Assembly (NCBI RefSeq): GCF_029087225.1
Contig: NZ_JARFJD010000030.1
Coordinates: forward strand, 1-51,784
Origin: Limnobacter olei
GTDB lineage: Bacteria; Pseudomonadota; Gammaproteobacteria; Burkholderiales; Burkholderiaceae_B
Length of the DNA: 51,784 nt
Direction: 5' to 3'
The notes under the pieces are model-generated. The model saw nothing but the letters and a program-made list of their open reading frames with translations, was not told the origin of the DNA and made no database searches. Both the position numbers and the translations under genes were made by a program. Shown here in pieces: positions 8,757 through 17,855 of the stretch (position 1 is the first letter of the stretch; every line of letters starts with the position of its first letter).

Positions 8757-11391
8757 CTGTGCTGATACTCAATGTGCTGACTGATTTGCCCTGCAACGTG
8801 GCCTGCAACAATTGACGACTCACTGTGGGCAACAAAGTGTTGCTCAAAATGGTGCCCACCATGCGCCCGCCCGAGTCAGCCTCGTTGCAACGGGCCACAA
8901 TGCGTTCAATCACCGAAGGGTCAATTTGAACCTCCATTCGGTGTGTAGAAGCAATGCGTTGCTGAATTCGGCTTAACTGCAAGCGAACGATGTTGGCCAG
9001 CATGTCACTGGAAAGCGGGTAATACGGCACCACTTCCAGCCGCCCCAACAAGGCAGGTGGAAACACTTGCAGCATGGGTGCACGCAGGGCCTGTACAAGT
9101 TCCTCGGGCTTGGGCATTTCCCCGGTGTGTAAACCCGGTTTGCACAGCCTCATCAGTTCGGGAGTGCCCACATTCGTGGTCAACAAAATCAGGGTGTTGC
9201 GGAAATCAATTCGGCGCCCTTCGCCATCCTCCATCCAGCCTTTGTCAAACACCTGAAAAAACAGCTCGTGGACATCAGGGTGAGCTTTCTCGACTTCGTC
9301 CAGCAACACCACACTGTAGGGCTTGCGGCGCACTGCCTCAGTCAACACACCGCCTTCGCCATACCCCACATAACCGGGTGGCGCGCCTTTCAGTGAAGAA
9401 ACGGTGTGCGCCTCTTGGTATTCACTCATGTTGATGGTGACCACATTGTGCTCGCCGCCGTACAGGTTCTCGGCCAGGGCCAAAGCAGTTTCAGTTTTGC
9501 CCACGCCCGAAGTACCCGCCAGCATGAACACACCCACCGGTTTGTTCGGGTCGTCCAGCCCGGCGCGACTGGTTTGAATTCGACGCGCAATAGTTTCCAG
9601 CGCATGCGGCTGGCCCACAATGCGTGCACCCAGCGCGCTACTCAGGTTCAGCACGTTTTCAATTTCATTGCGCACCATGCGCCCAACGGGAATACCCGTC
9701 CAGTCGGCCACCACGGCCGCCACGCACTGCGCATCCACCTGTGGGTGAATCATGGGCGCTTCGCCTTGCAGCGCCTTGATCTCGCATTCCAGCGCCTTCA
9801 ATGATTCAAGATTGTCGGGGGTCTGCCCGCGAGCCGTATCAGAGGCATCAGTTTGATCAACGTCACGGCGCAAAGTCAGCAGGGAATCCAGAATCCGCTT
9901 TTCCTCTTGCCATTGCGATTGCAACTTCTCAAATTCCTCAGTCAGCCTGATCGATGCTTCTTCAATTTCAGCAATTCGCACTGCATGCTCACGCCCAAAT
10001 GCTGCTTCCTTTTCAATTGCATGTCGCTCAACACTCAAAGCATTTAACTGCTTTTGAATCAACTCGATTGGTGCAGGTGTGGCGTGCTGGGAAACAGCCA
10101 CGCGCGCGCATGCGGTGTCGAGCAGACTGATCGCCTTGTCGGGCAACTGCCGCGCGGGAATATAACGGTGTGACAAACGCACCGCCGCTTGCACCGCCTC
10201 ATCGAGTAGCCAGACCCGGTGATGGGCCTGCATGGCAGCGGCCAAACCACGCAACATGTCGATGGCCTTGTCCTCGCAAGGCTCATCCACCTGTACCACC
10301 TGAAAACGGCGTGTCAGTGCCGGGTCTTTTTCGATGTATTTTTTGTACTCTGCCCAGGTCGTCGCCCCTATGGTTCGAAGTGTGCCACGCGCCAAGGCGG
10401 GCTTGAGCAAATTGGCTGCATCACCAGTGCCTTGGTTTCCACCTGCCCCCACCAGGGTGTGCACCTCATCAATAAACAAAATGGTGCTTTGCTCGCTGGC
10501 CTGAATTTCATCAATCACCTGGCGCAGCCGCTGCTCGAACTCGCCTTTCATGGAAGCACCAGCCTGCAACAAACCCAAGTCGAGCGTTAAAATTCGCACC
10601 CCTTGCAAAGCGGGTGGTACATCACCAGCCACCACCTGCAAGGCAAACCCTTCAACCACCGCAGTTTTGCCCACACCCGCTTCACCCGTAATTAACGGGT
10701 TGTTTTGCCGTCGGCGAAGCAAAATGTCGACAATCTGGCGCACCTCCAGCTCGCGCCCGCACACCGGGTCTATTTCACCCTTGCGCGCTTTGTCGGTCAG
10801 GTCCACGGTGTAGCGCGTCAAAGCCTCTTCACCGCCCAGCTGGGCAGCAGGCATGGCTCCGCTGGCCTGCCCGGGCAGTGCACCCGGCGGCACGTCGGCA
10901 GTCAACAAAGACTGCTCGGCGGAGTTTGCCACCAGTTGTACAAAGTTTTCACTGAGCGCGGCCTCCGGAATTTGTTTGAAGCGGGGTGAAATTTTCAGCA
11001 GTTCATGCAACAGAAAATCGGTTTTCAGCAAAGCCACCAACACATGGCCTGTGCGTACTTTCTGTGCGCCAAACATGAGTGAGCCATAAACCCACGCCCT
11101 TTCTACGGCATTGGTAATCGACTCGGACAAATCGGAAATACCTTGCGCACCGCCGGGCTGACGCTCAAGTGCGCGCTGCACGTCGGCAAGTACGGCGCTT
11201 GCATCCAGCTCAAAATGCCGAAGAATGTGATGCCAGTCGCTGTCATCTTGTTGAAGAATTTGCGCAACCCAGTGCACCAATTGCACATAGGGATTGCCTC
11301 GCAGTTTGCAAAGCACAGTGGCGCCTTCAACCGATTTGAATGCAATGGGATTTAATTTGGCAAACAGCGAAACACGGCTGATATTGCTCAT
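8725..11391 (-). CDS. clpV: T6SS AAA+ ATPase ClpV (TssH)
   Basis: 888 residues, normal for ClpV. It disassembles the contracted TssB/TssC sheath. The N-terminal Clp-N domain (about residues 1-160) is followed by a first AAA+ module with Walker A GEAGVGKT (236-243) and Walker B ILFIDEVHTLVGAGG, a coiled-coil M-domain (about 420-520), and a second module with GTSGVGKTETALALAE and VVLLDEVEKAHPDV. The ATG at 11391 has GGAG 6 bp upstream and overlaps the tssG stop as ATGA, so the two are coupled. The N-terminus MSNISRVSLFAKLN matches ClpV rather than ClpB. Confidence 0.97.
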   Translation of the reverse strand: MSNISRVSLFAKLNPIAFKSVEGATVLCKLRGNPYVQLVHWVAQILQQDDSDWHHILRHFELDASAVLADVQRALERQPGGAQGISDLSESITNAVERAWVYGSLMFGAQKVRTGHVLVALLKTDFLLHELLKISPRFKQIPEAALSENFVQLVANSAEQSLLTADVPPGALPGQASGAMPAAQLGGEEALTRYTVDLTDKARKGEIDPVCGRELEVRQIVDILLRRRQNNPLITGEAGVGKTAVVEGFALQVVAGDVPPALQGVRILTLDLGLLQAGASMKGEFEQRLRQVIDEIQASEQSTILFIDEVHTLVGAGGNQGTGDAANLLKPALARGTLRTIGATTWAEYKKYIEKDPALTRRFQVVQVDEPCEDKAIDMLRGLAAAMQAHHRVWLLDEAVQAAVRLSHRYIPARQLPDKAISLLDTACARVAVSQHATPAPIELIQKQLNALSVERHAIEKEAAFGREHAVRIAEIEEASIRLTEEFEKLQSQWQEEKRILDSLLTLRRDVDQTDASDTARGQTPDNLESLKALECEIKALQGEAPMIHPQVDAQCVAAVVADWTGIPVGRMVRNEIENVLNLSSALGARIVGQPHALETIARRIQTSRAGLDDPNKPVGVFMLAGTSGVGKTETALALAENLYGGEHNVVTINMSEYQEAHTVSSLKGAPPGYVGYGEGGVLTEAVRRKPYSVVLLDEVEKAHPDVHELFFQVFDKGWMEDGEGRRIDFRNTLILLTTNVGTPELMRLCKPGLHTGEMPKPEELVQALRAPMLQVFPPALLGRLEVVPYYPLSSDMLANIVRLQLSRIQQRIASTHRMEVQIDPSVIERIVARCNEADSGGRMVGTILSNTLLPTVSRQLLQATLQGKSVSTLSISTDGHEFTYQYD

Positions 11392-12392
11392 GCTGAACTC
11401 CGGGACAATGAAGAATAGGTGGGAACCGCAGGACATTTCATGCGAACGGATGCCGGCTGTTGCTCGCGTTTGTGCAGCTGTAGTTCACCCAGCCATGCCG
11501 TGCGCCCCAACTGGGCTGTGCCGTCAAGGCAAGCTTGCGGAATTTTGTCAGGGCTGATTTGAAGTGCAAATTCACAATCAAATTCAAGCCCCAGGTAGGC
11601 ATGGGCTGCCTGCACAAGGCGCTTGCGGCCTTCGGTGGCGGGCAACAGTTGTTGGTAAGCGCTGTAGGCCATGGGACCAATATCAATTTTTAGTTTGCTT
11701 TGCGCGCACCACACCCTGCTGCCAAGCATGGCCCCATGCCCAAGCACTTGTGAGCCAGCCTGCACAGGCAATTGCAACCATTGCGCCTGAAAGGGAAAAA
11801 TTTGCACCGGCAAACCAGTCAGGGCAGACAGGCTATTGGCCAGGCCTTCCTGTGTTTTGCTTCGCCGGGTGAAGTGCGCCGCCAGACTGGCGCGAAAATG
11901 AGTGGGCAAGGCCTCGCGCCCCCAGCCAGATGATGCACCATGGCCCACCAAACTATTCAAATGCTGCGCAAACGGATTGAACGTTTTGCGGTGGTACGCA
12001 ATATGCGGCTGTGACTCGGCCCATGCCCGGTAAAACAACAAATAAGCCCTATGGTGAAAGATATCCAGAAACTCGGCGAATGTGGGGTCATTCCACTGAT
12101 GAATCCGCGTGTAGGCATGTTCTGTGTAATGCAGTGGTAAGGCGCCATTGGGGCCCAACAAACCGAAATTCTGGATGTACAACTTTGGAACCGCACCCAA
12201 ACGCCCCGCCGCAATGGTGTCTTCGCGTTTGAAATCTTGCGTGGCGAAATCAAGGTAGGGGCGCTGTCCCAAACGCACTGGGTCATCACGCAGGCGCAAT
12301 GATTTTCCAAGCAAAGGCTTGCCTGAATGGGCATGTTCAATTTGCCGCAACAAGGCAAAAAAATTCAGGGCAGGTGGTTTGAGTGCGCTCAT
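11388..12392 (-). CDS. tssG: T6SS baseplate protein TssG
   Basis: 334 residues. TssG is a wedge component of the T6SS baseplate, in a complex with TssF and TssE. Family features: the N-terminal LNFFALLRQIEHAH, RLRDDPVRLGQRPYLDFA, PKLYIQNFGLLGPNGALPLHYTE and the mid-protein FHHRAYLLFYRAW segment. The ATG at 12392 (AGGA 9 bp upstream) follows the tssF stop by 14 bp, and the end overlaps clpV by 4 bp. Confidence 0.96.
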   Translation of the reverse strand: MSALKPPALNFFALLRQIEHAHSGKPLLGKSLRLRDDPVRLGQRPYLDFATQDFKREDTIAAGRLGAVPKLYIQNFGLLGPNGALPLHYTEHAYTRIHQWNDPTFAEFLDIFHHRAYLLFYRAWAESQPHIAYHRKTFNPFAQHLNSLVGHGASSGWGREALPTHFRASLAAHFTRRSKTQEGLANSLSALTGLPVQIFPFQAQWLQLPVQAGSQVLGHGAMLGSRVWCAQSKLKIDIGPMAYSAYQQLLPATEGRKRLVQAAHAYLGLEFDCEFALQISPDKIPQACLDGTAQLGRTAWLGELQLHKREQQPASVRMKCPAVPTYSSLSRSSA

Positions 12393-12406
12393 TTGCACAA
12401 GTCCTG

Positions 12407-14263
12407 CTACAACAAAGGCCGGTTACCCGACCTTGCAGGAAAATCAAACACAGCACCGGTGCTGTGCAGGCATACCCGGGTTTGCACAAATGAATTCACC
12501 GACACATGGCTTGCAAGGTAGAAGGCCAGCACACTGCCCAGCACCAGGGCACCAGTGCCCTGCAAGGCCAGTTCATCTAGTGTGAGCGTAACCAGCAAAC
12601 CACGCACCACAGCAGGCCTGCCTTGACGCACAACACGCGACACCAGTGGCTGCGATTCAACTGCCAAAATCGCCCTGGCCATGTGTTGATGAGCCTGCTG
12701 CGCAGGATCGGCATGCAAGGCCAAAAGCTGCCCCAAAGCCAGGGCGTCCTGATCGATCAAGCCGAGGTAGTTCAGTGACAAGTGCTCGATCAACTGCCAG
12801 CAACTTTGCCCGCCATACATGGCCGCCTTTGGACGACTGGGGCCGCGCAAAAAGCGAATGGAGTGAAGGGGCAAGTTGCCGGGCCAGGCCAGGTCGGTGG
12901 GCCCTTGCCCCACAGGCATCAGCAGGGGCAAATCCCGATTGGTACACAAGGCCCGCACTGCGAGCTGTTCAAGCCCGTGTGTTTGAATGAGTTCACCGGT
13001 GGGCAAGGTAAGGCCAAGGTAAACATCACTGCCTGAGTATGAAGAACGACCGCCCTCACGCACTTGTTTTTCTGACAGCAAAGTGGGCACACGCCGGTGT
13101 ACGAATCTGGGGGTCTCACAATCGGCCTGGATGTTGGCTTGGGTCGACACTGCATACAAAGGCGGTAATTCCTGCACCTTGTTTTGTCCGTACCCCTGCA
13201 CGCCCAGCACCGAGTGCACTTCGAAATCGTGTGGCTTGCTGCGATTGGGCTGCACTTGCACTTCATGCAAACGTTCATCCAGCAACACGCGGTCGCAATT
13301 CTGTTCAAACAAATTGACCACGGGCGTGCAATTCAAGGCCAATGAGTCTACGCCCACGACACGGTCAAGCTCGGTGTTAGGCTCGGCAAAACAGAAGGCC
13401 AGCTGAAATGTGGAATGCTGGCAACTGGCCAGAAAACGCCTTAAACCTTGAACACGGAAAAACAGAAATCGGGCGGGAAATGCAAAAAACTCCTGCAACA
13501 AACGCATGCCACTGAACTGGTTTGAATGGACCGGCAGCAGCGCCTGAGAATCATCAAGCCCCAAAGCAGCAACACACGGAAAAGGTAGCCATTGCCAATC
13601 GACTTGTTCAGGTACACGTATGCCAACCGAGACAGTTTGATGACACAACCTTTCCAAGAGTGCGTAGGCGTATTCATCACCACAACTGACATGAAAATCG
13701 AGTTCATCCAGTGGCAGTTGGGACAATGCAGAGTGCGTTGAATTCTCGATGGTGACCAGCAAAGCTGACCTTGGCTGCTTGCCACCCCGCATGGTTGGCA
13801 CATGGGCCTTGAAGGGACCGTGTTCAATGGCCTGAATGACCAAAGGCCACAAGGTTAAACTGTGCCCAACCCTGAACTTGCAGGGCGTGTTGATGCCCTT
13901 GGCCACCTGGCTTTGCAGCACGGTGCCGGCTGAAAGCGAAATGCCTTTTTTCAGGGCAACATCGCTGTGATTGGGATTGAGTTGCACCACCCCCATGGCA
14001 GGCACAGGGGCTAAAAAATTCGGGCTGATGCAGTTGAGCAATTGCTCGGTAAACCGCGGAAACTCCTCGTTCAAGCGAAGCTGAACCCGGGCAGTCAAGA
14101 AAGCAAACCCCTCAAGCAATCTTTCTACATAGGGGTCTTGTACCTCGGTTGCATCCATCGCAAGGCGCGACGCAACTTTAGGAAAACGCGAAGCGAACTC
14201 GGCACCCGTGTCGCGCACGTGAGCAAGTTCCTGGATATAAAACTGAAGTAAACGTGGGTCCAT
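12407..14263 (-). CDS. tssF: T6SS baseplate protein TssF
   Basis: 618 residues, full length. TssF pairs with TssG in the baseplate wedge. The N-terminus MDPRLLQFYIQELAHVRDTG, with GAEFASRFPKVASRL, DPYVERLLEGFAFL and EFPRFTEQLLNCISPNFLAPVPAM, is highly characteristic. It follows tssE by 20 bp in the same operon. Nothing is truncated. Confidence 0.97.
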   Translation of the reverse strand: MDPRLLQFYIQELAHVRDTGAEFASRFPKVASRLAMDATEVQDPYVERLLEGFAFLTARVQLRLNEEFPRFTEQLLNCISPNFLAPVPAMGVVQLNPNHSDVALKKGISLSAGTVLQSQVAKGINTPCKFRVGHSLTLWPLVIQAIEHGPFKAHVPTMRGGKQPRSALLVTIENSTHSALSQLPLDELDFHVSCGDEYAYALLERLCHQTVSVGIRVPEQVDWQWLPFPCVAALGLDDSQALLPVHSNQFSGMRLLQEFFAFPARFLFFRVQGLRRFLASCQHSTFQLAFCFAEPNTELDRVVGVDSLALNCTPVVNLFEQNCDRVLLDERLHEVQVQPNRSKPHDFEVHSVLGVQGYGQNKVQELPPLYAVSTQANIQADCETPRFVHRRVPTLLSEKQVREGGRSSYSGSDVYLGLTLPTGELIQTHGLEQLAVRALCTNRDLPLLMPVGQGPTDLAWPGNLPLHSIRFLRGPSRPKAAMYGGQSCWQLIEHLSLNYLGLIDQDALALGQLLALHADPAQQAHQHMARAILAVESQPLVSRVVRQGRPAVVRGLLVTLTLDELALQGTGALVLGSVLAFYLASHVSVNSFVQTRVCLHSTGAVFDFPARSGNRPLL

Positions 14264-14283
14264 ACTGCTTCGATGCCCGCGGC

Positions 14284-14787
14284 TCAGAAACCTGAGAGCG
14301 GCAACAACAGCACCTTGCCGGTTTCAAGATCCACTTCAGTGCGCAACATCAATTCGATTGGGTAGGGTTGAGCCCACAACAAACCGGAAATACGCAGGCC
14401 AATTACATTGTGCAAATGCATCAGACCTTGTTGGGTTTCCGCCGTTACTTTCAATGAATTTCCATCGATTCGCGGTTCGAATCGCCGAATCAGGTTGGCC
14501 ACGGTTCGTTCAAAATCTTTGACATCGATCATGGACGCAATTTTTCCAGCCACCGGGGGCATGCCATAAGCCAGCACAGACTCATTCAATTGCGGCTGAC
14601 CCTCAAGACACTTGCTGTCAAGCACACGGGTTGCGTTCAGCAACTGTTCGAGATCGCGCAGCACCAGCTGACGCAGCGCTTCTTTGGTAATGAAGCGACT
14701 ATTGGCAGATTCAGTTTGAATGGCGGGCTCGTCATCCTGAAGACGATCCAGCAAGGCTGGTTGCAGCGCGTCCCGAGACTTACTCAT
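14284..14787 (-). CDS. tssE: T6SS baseplate protein TssE (gp25-like)
   Basis: 167 residues. TssE resembles phage T4 gp25 and starts sheath assembly at the baseplate. Visible features: LLDRLQDDEP, then LRQLVLRDLEQLLNATR (the conserved gp25-like helix with Glu/Leu pattern), LAYGMPPVAG and IRRFEPRI near the C-terminus. The ATG at 14787 overlaps the preceding hcp stop by 8 bp; a GTG eight codons upstream is an alternative start. Confidence 0.94.
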   Translation of the reverse strand: MSKSRDALQPALLDRLQDDEPAIQTESANSRFITKEALRQLVLRDLEQLLNATRVLDSKCLEGQPQLNESVLAYGMPPVAGKIASMIDVKDFERTVANLIRRFEPRIDGNSLKVTAETQQGLMHLHNVIGLRISGLLWAQPYPIELMLRTEVDLETGKVLLLPLSGF

Positions 14788-15262
14788 ACACGTCAATGTA
14801 AGTGCAGGCACCTGCCTTTAAATTGGCTGCCGACTTGGGGGTATACACCACTTCGATTTCCTTGAATGCAATCGAAAATGACTCCCCAACCTGCCGACCA
14901 TCGCTTGCACTGCCTGTGATTTCATAATCGCAAATACGCGCCTTGCGCAAAGTAATACGCAGGTAATCAATGGTTGCAAGGCCACCAGGGTCGCGACAAG
15001 TGAGTACCACTTTGCTCAGCAGTTCCGCAGATTTCAAGGCACTCATGATTGCGGTGGTCGAACTGTCGATCGCCTTTTGCACGCTCAATGTACGCACCGA
15101 GGCTTTGGATGCAAGTTGCGATGATGAATGGACTTGCTGGGACATGCCCCAAGACCAACCGGCGATTTCTATTTCACCCACATGACCACTAACCTGGCTT
15201 TCCCCTTGGATGGCCCCTTGGCGGGAACCATCCAGGGCCAGGAACATATCGACTTTCGACAT
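14780..15262 (-). CDS. hcp: Second Hcp-family T6SS tube protein (divergent)
   Basis: 160 residues. The Hcp fold is shown by VDMFLALDG, IEIAGWSWGMSQ, a central KASVRTLSVQKAID block and the C-terminal FSIAFKEIEVVYTP. It is clearly diverged from the neighbouring Hcp: the N-terminal loop is longer and the C-terminus is different (ending IDVYE). It lies 20 bp after the first hcp, with AGGA 6 bp before the ATG. It may form mixed tubes or carry a particular effector; both ideas are inference. The 3' end overlaps tssE. Confidence 0.92.
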   Translation of the reverse strand: MSKVDMFLALDGSRQGAIQGESQVSGHVGEIEIAGWSWGMSQQVHSSSQLASKASVRTLSVQKAIDSSTTAIMSALKSAELLSKVVLTCRDPGGLATIDYLRITLRKARICDYEITGSASDGRQVGESFSIAFKEIEVVYTPKSAANLKAGACTYIDVYE

Positions 15263-15282
15263 TGTGTTTCCTGGCTGTCCGA

Positions 15283-15765
15283 TTATTTCTCGGAGTTGGT
15301 TGCAATGTTGAATGTGGCCTCAACCTTGCCATCTGGACCACCGTCTTTCTTCTGGGGTACATAAACATAGCTGAACTCGGCAAAGTTCAAGGTCACGGTT
15401 TCTGTCAGGCGGTCTTCACCACCAGAACCACCCTGACTTACGTTGGAGATGATGACGTCTTTCATAGTCAGCACAACATATTCCAGTGGCTTTTCACCTG
15501 CCTTGCGCACGGTCAGAATGGCTTCGTCAAAATGCTTGCCGTTGCAACATGCCTTGATCAGGTTTGGCGTTGCCTTGTCAATGTACTTGGTGAAGCTGAT
15601 GTCCTGCACGCTGACTTTGCCTGCACCTCCACCACGGCCCACATGGGTTGTGCCCGACTGGGACATGCCCCAGCTCCAGGCGGCAATATCGATCTCTTTG
15701 GCATGTACGCTGTCTACGGATTCGCCATCTACACCCTTGATTTTCAAAAACATGTCTACGGACAT
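15283..15765 (-). CDS. hcp: Hcp-family T6SS tube protein
   Basis: 160 residues. A canonical Hcp: MSVDMFLKIKGVDGE, the EIDIAAWSWGMSQSGTTH segment, KVSVQDISFTKYIDKATPNL, and FAEFSYVYVPQKKDG near the end. Hexameric rings of Hcp stack into the inner tube and carry effectors. The gene follows tssC with a 39-bp gap and has a good Shine-Dalgarno (AGAGGGA). As the first of two tandem hcp genes it is the better match to the family and probably the main tube subunit. Confidence 0.96.
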   Translation of the reverse strand: MSVDMFLKIKGVDGESVDSVHAKEIDIAAWSWGMSQSGTTHVGRGGGAGKVSVQDISFTKYIDKATPNLIKACCNGKHFDEAILTVRKAGEKPLEYVVLTMKDVIISNVSQGGSGGEDRLTETVTLNFAEFSYVYVPQKKDGGPDGKVEATFNIATNSEK

Positions 15766-15804
15766 TTGATTCCCTCTGTAATTGGTTGATTAATAGTTCA
15801 AGTT

Positions 15805-17295
15805 TTAAGACGCTTTGGCGGATGGCAACTTGCTGACCAAACGCAAAGACACGGTGAGGCCCTCTAGCTGGTAGTGCGGGCGCAAATAGAATCGTGAGGC
15901 GTACATGCCGGGGTTGCCCTCTATTTCCTCAACAACTACTTCGGCTGCAGCAAGCGGACGAGAGGCTTTAACCGCCTCGGAGGAATTTGCAGGATCGCCG
16001 TCCACGTATTGCATGATCCAGTCTTGCAACCAGCGCTGCATGTCGGCGCGTTCCTTGAATGAACCCACTTTGTCGCGCACGATGCACTTCAGGTAATGCG
16101 CAAAGCGACAGGTGGCAAACAGGTAAGGAAGACGGGCAGCCAATTTCGCATTGGCTGTTGCGTCCGGGTCTTCGTACTCGGCAGGTTTGTGCAAAGACTG
16201 CGCACCAATGAAGGCTGCCAGATCACTGTTCTTTTTGTGAATCAGCGGCAAGAAACCGCTTTTGCTAAGCTCAGCCTCACGACGATCGGAAATGGCGATT
16301 TCAGTGGGGCACTTCATATCCACCCCACCATCGTCAGTGGGGAAGGTGTGCGTGGGCAGGTTGGGTACTGCGCCGCCAGATTCAATACCGCGAATGCGTG
16401 AGCACCAGCCGTACTCCTTGAATGATCGGTTGATGTTCACCGCCATGGCATAAGCCGAGTTGGCCCAGGTGTAGCGGCTGTGATCGGCCAGACCGGTGTC
16501 TTCTTCAAAAGCAAATTCTTCCACTGGATTGGTTTTCGCACCGTAGGGCTGACGTGCCAGAAACCGTGGCATGGTCAGGCCGAGGTATTTGGAGTCGTCT
16601 GCGTCGCGCAGGCTGCGCCACGCGGCATAGTCGGGTGTGGAGAAAATTTTGGTCAGGTCGCGCGGGTTGGCAAGTTCTTGCCAGGAGTCCATTTGCAAGG
16701 TGGCCGGAGACACTGCTGACAAAAACGGGGCATGTGCAGAGGCGCTGATTTTTGACAACTCACCCAGCATTTCCACATCGGGCGGAGAGTGGTCAAAGTA
16801 GTAATCGCCGATCAAGCAGCCATAGGGCTCACCACCGAACTGACCATATTCATGCTCGTAAATTTTCTTGAACACCGGGCTTTGATCCCAAGCCACACCC
16901 TTGTACCGTTTCAAGGTTTTGGCCAGTTCGGTTTTGGACACATTCATGAAACGAATTTTCAAGAATTCATCGGTTTCAGTGTTGTTGACCAGGTAATTCA
17001 GGCCGCGCCAGGCACTTTCCATTTGCTGGAAATCGGCGTGATGAATAATTTCATTGATTTGTACGGAAAGCTTTTGGTCGATTGCGGCGATCATTCGCTC
17101 GATGGAATCAACCACATCGTCGCCCACCAAGTCCACCCCCTCAAGCGCCTGCTGCGCCAGGGTAAGCACTGCGGACTCCACTTCAGACCTGGCCTCATCG
17201 GTTTTAGGCTTGAATTCTTTTTGCAACAGGGAAGACAGTTCACTGCCCTCAAGTTCGATGACGTCGAGCGCACGATTTTGAAGTTGTTCAGACAT
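15805..17295 (-). CDS. tssC: T6SS contractile sheath large subunit TssC
   Basis: 496 residues, the usual length. TssC with TssB forms the contractile sheath around the Hcp tube. The ESAWRGLNYLVNNTETDEFLKIR region, the YDFDHSPPD-like YYFDHSPPDVEML and FLARQPYGAKTNPVEEFAFEE are diagnostic, as is the C-terminal YLRPHYQLEGLTVSLRLVS. It starts 2 bp after the tssB stop, so the two subunits are made together. Confidence 0.98.
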   Translation of the reverse strand: MSEQLQNRALDVIELEGSELSSLLQKEFKPKTDEARSEVESAVLTLAQQALEGVDLVGDDVVDSIERMIAAIDQKLSVQINEIIHHADFQQMESAWRGLNYLVNNTETDEFLKIRFMNVSKTELAKTLKRYKGVAWDQSPVFKKIYEHEYGQFGGEPYGCLIGDYYFDHSPPDVEMLGELSKISASAHAPFLSAVSPATLQMDSWQELANPRDLTKIFSTPDYAAWRSLRDADDSKYLGLTMPRFLARQPYGAKTNPVEEFAFEEDTGLADHSRYTWANSAYAMAVNINRSFKEYGWCSRIRGIESGGAVPNLPTHTFPTDDGGVDMKCPTEIAISDRREAELSKSGFLPLIHKKNSDLAAFIGAQSLHKPAEYEDPDATANAKLAARLPYLFATCRFAHYLKCIVRDKVGSFKERADMQRWLQDWIMQYVDGDPANSSEAVKASRPLAAAEVVVEEIEGNPGMYASRFYLRPHYQLEGLTVSLRLVSKLPSAKAS

Positions 17296-17297
17296 GA

Positions 17298-17810
17298 TTA
17301 CTCACCTTCAGGGGAGGTTGATTCAACAGGCTTGACGCTGGTTGACAGGCTTTTCAACAAAGCAGGATCAGCCAGCAGTTTTGCCAACAGCTCTTCAGCA
17401 CCGTTTTTGCCATCCATGTACGTGAGCAGGTTGGACAGTTGCTGGCGTGCCTCCAGCAACTTGCGCAAAGGCTCTACTTTTCGCGCTATCGCCGCAGGGC
17501 TGAAATCGTCCATGGATTCAAAAGTGATATCGACCGCCACATTGCCTTCGCCGGTGAGGTGGTTGGGCGCATGGAAGGCAACGCGCGGCTTGATGCTTTT
17601 CATGCGTGCATCAAAGTTGTCGACATCCACTTCCAGGAAATCACGCTCGGCCACCGGTGCCAATGGCACCTCGGATTTTCCGGACAAGTCGGACATGACC
17701 CCCATGACAAAAGGCAGCTGAACCTTTTTCTGTGAACCGTAAACTTCAACGTCATACTCAATTTGTACGCGGGGTGCACGATTGCGCCCCACAAATTTTT
17801 GTCCGCTCAT
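17298..17810 (-). CDS. tssB: T6SS contractile sheath small subunit TssB
   Basis: 170 residues. The family signature is visible in RVQIEYDVEVYGSQKKVQLPFVMGVMSDLSG, DFLEVDVDNFDARMKSIKPRVAF and EPLRKLLEARQQLSNLLTYMDGK. TssB interlocks with TssC in sheath strands. It is 45 bp downstream of tssA and 2 bp upstream of tssC. Confidence 0.98.
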   Translation of the reverse strand: MSGQKFVGRNRAPRVQIEYDVEVYGSQKKVQLPFVMGVMSDLSGKSEVPLAPVAERDFLEVDVDNFDARMKSIKPRVAFHAPNHLTGEGNVAVDITFESMDDFSPAAIARKVEPLRKLLEARQQLSNLLTYMDGKNGAEELLAKLLADPALLKSLSTSVKPVESTSPEGE

Positions 17811-17855
17811 TGATCAATCTCGCAAGTAAGAAGAATGGGTAAACGCAGGGCGACT

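Noticed and set aside
16789-17721. 310-codon plus-strand frame across tssB/tssC
   Set aside because: It is antisense to two unmistakable sheath genes and has no recognisable motif.
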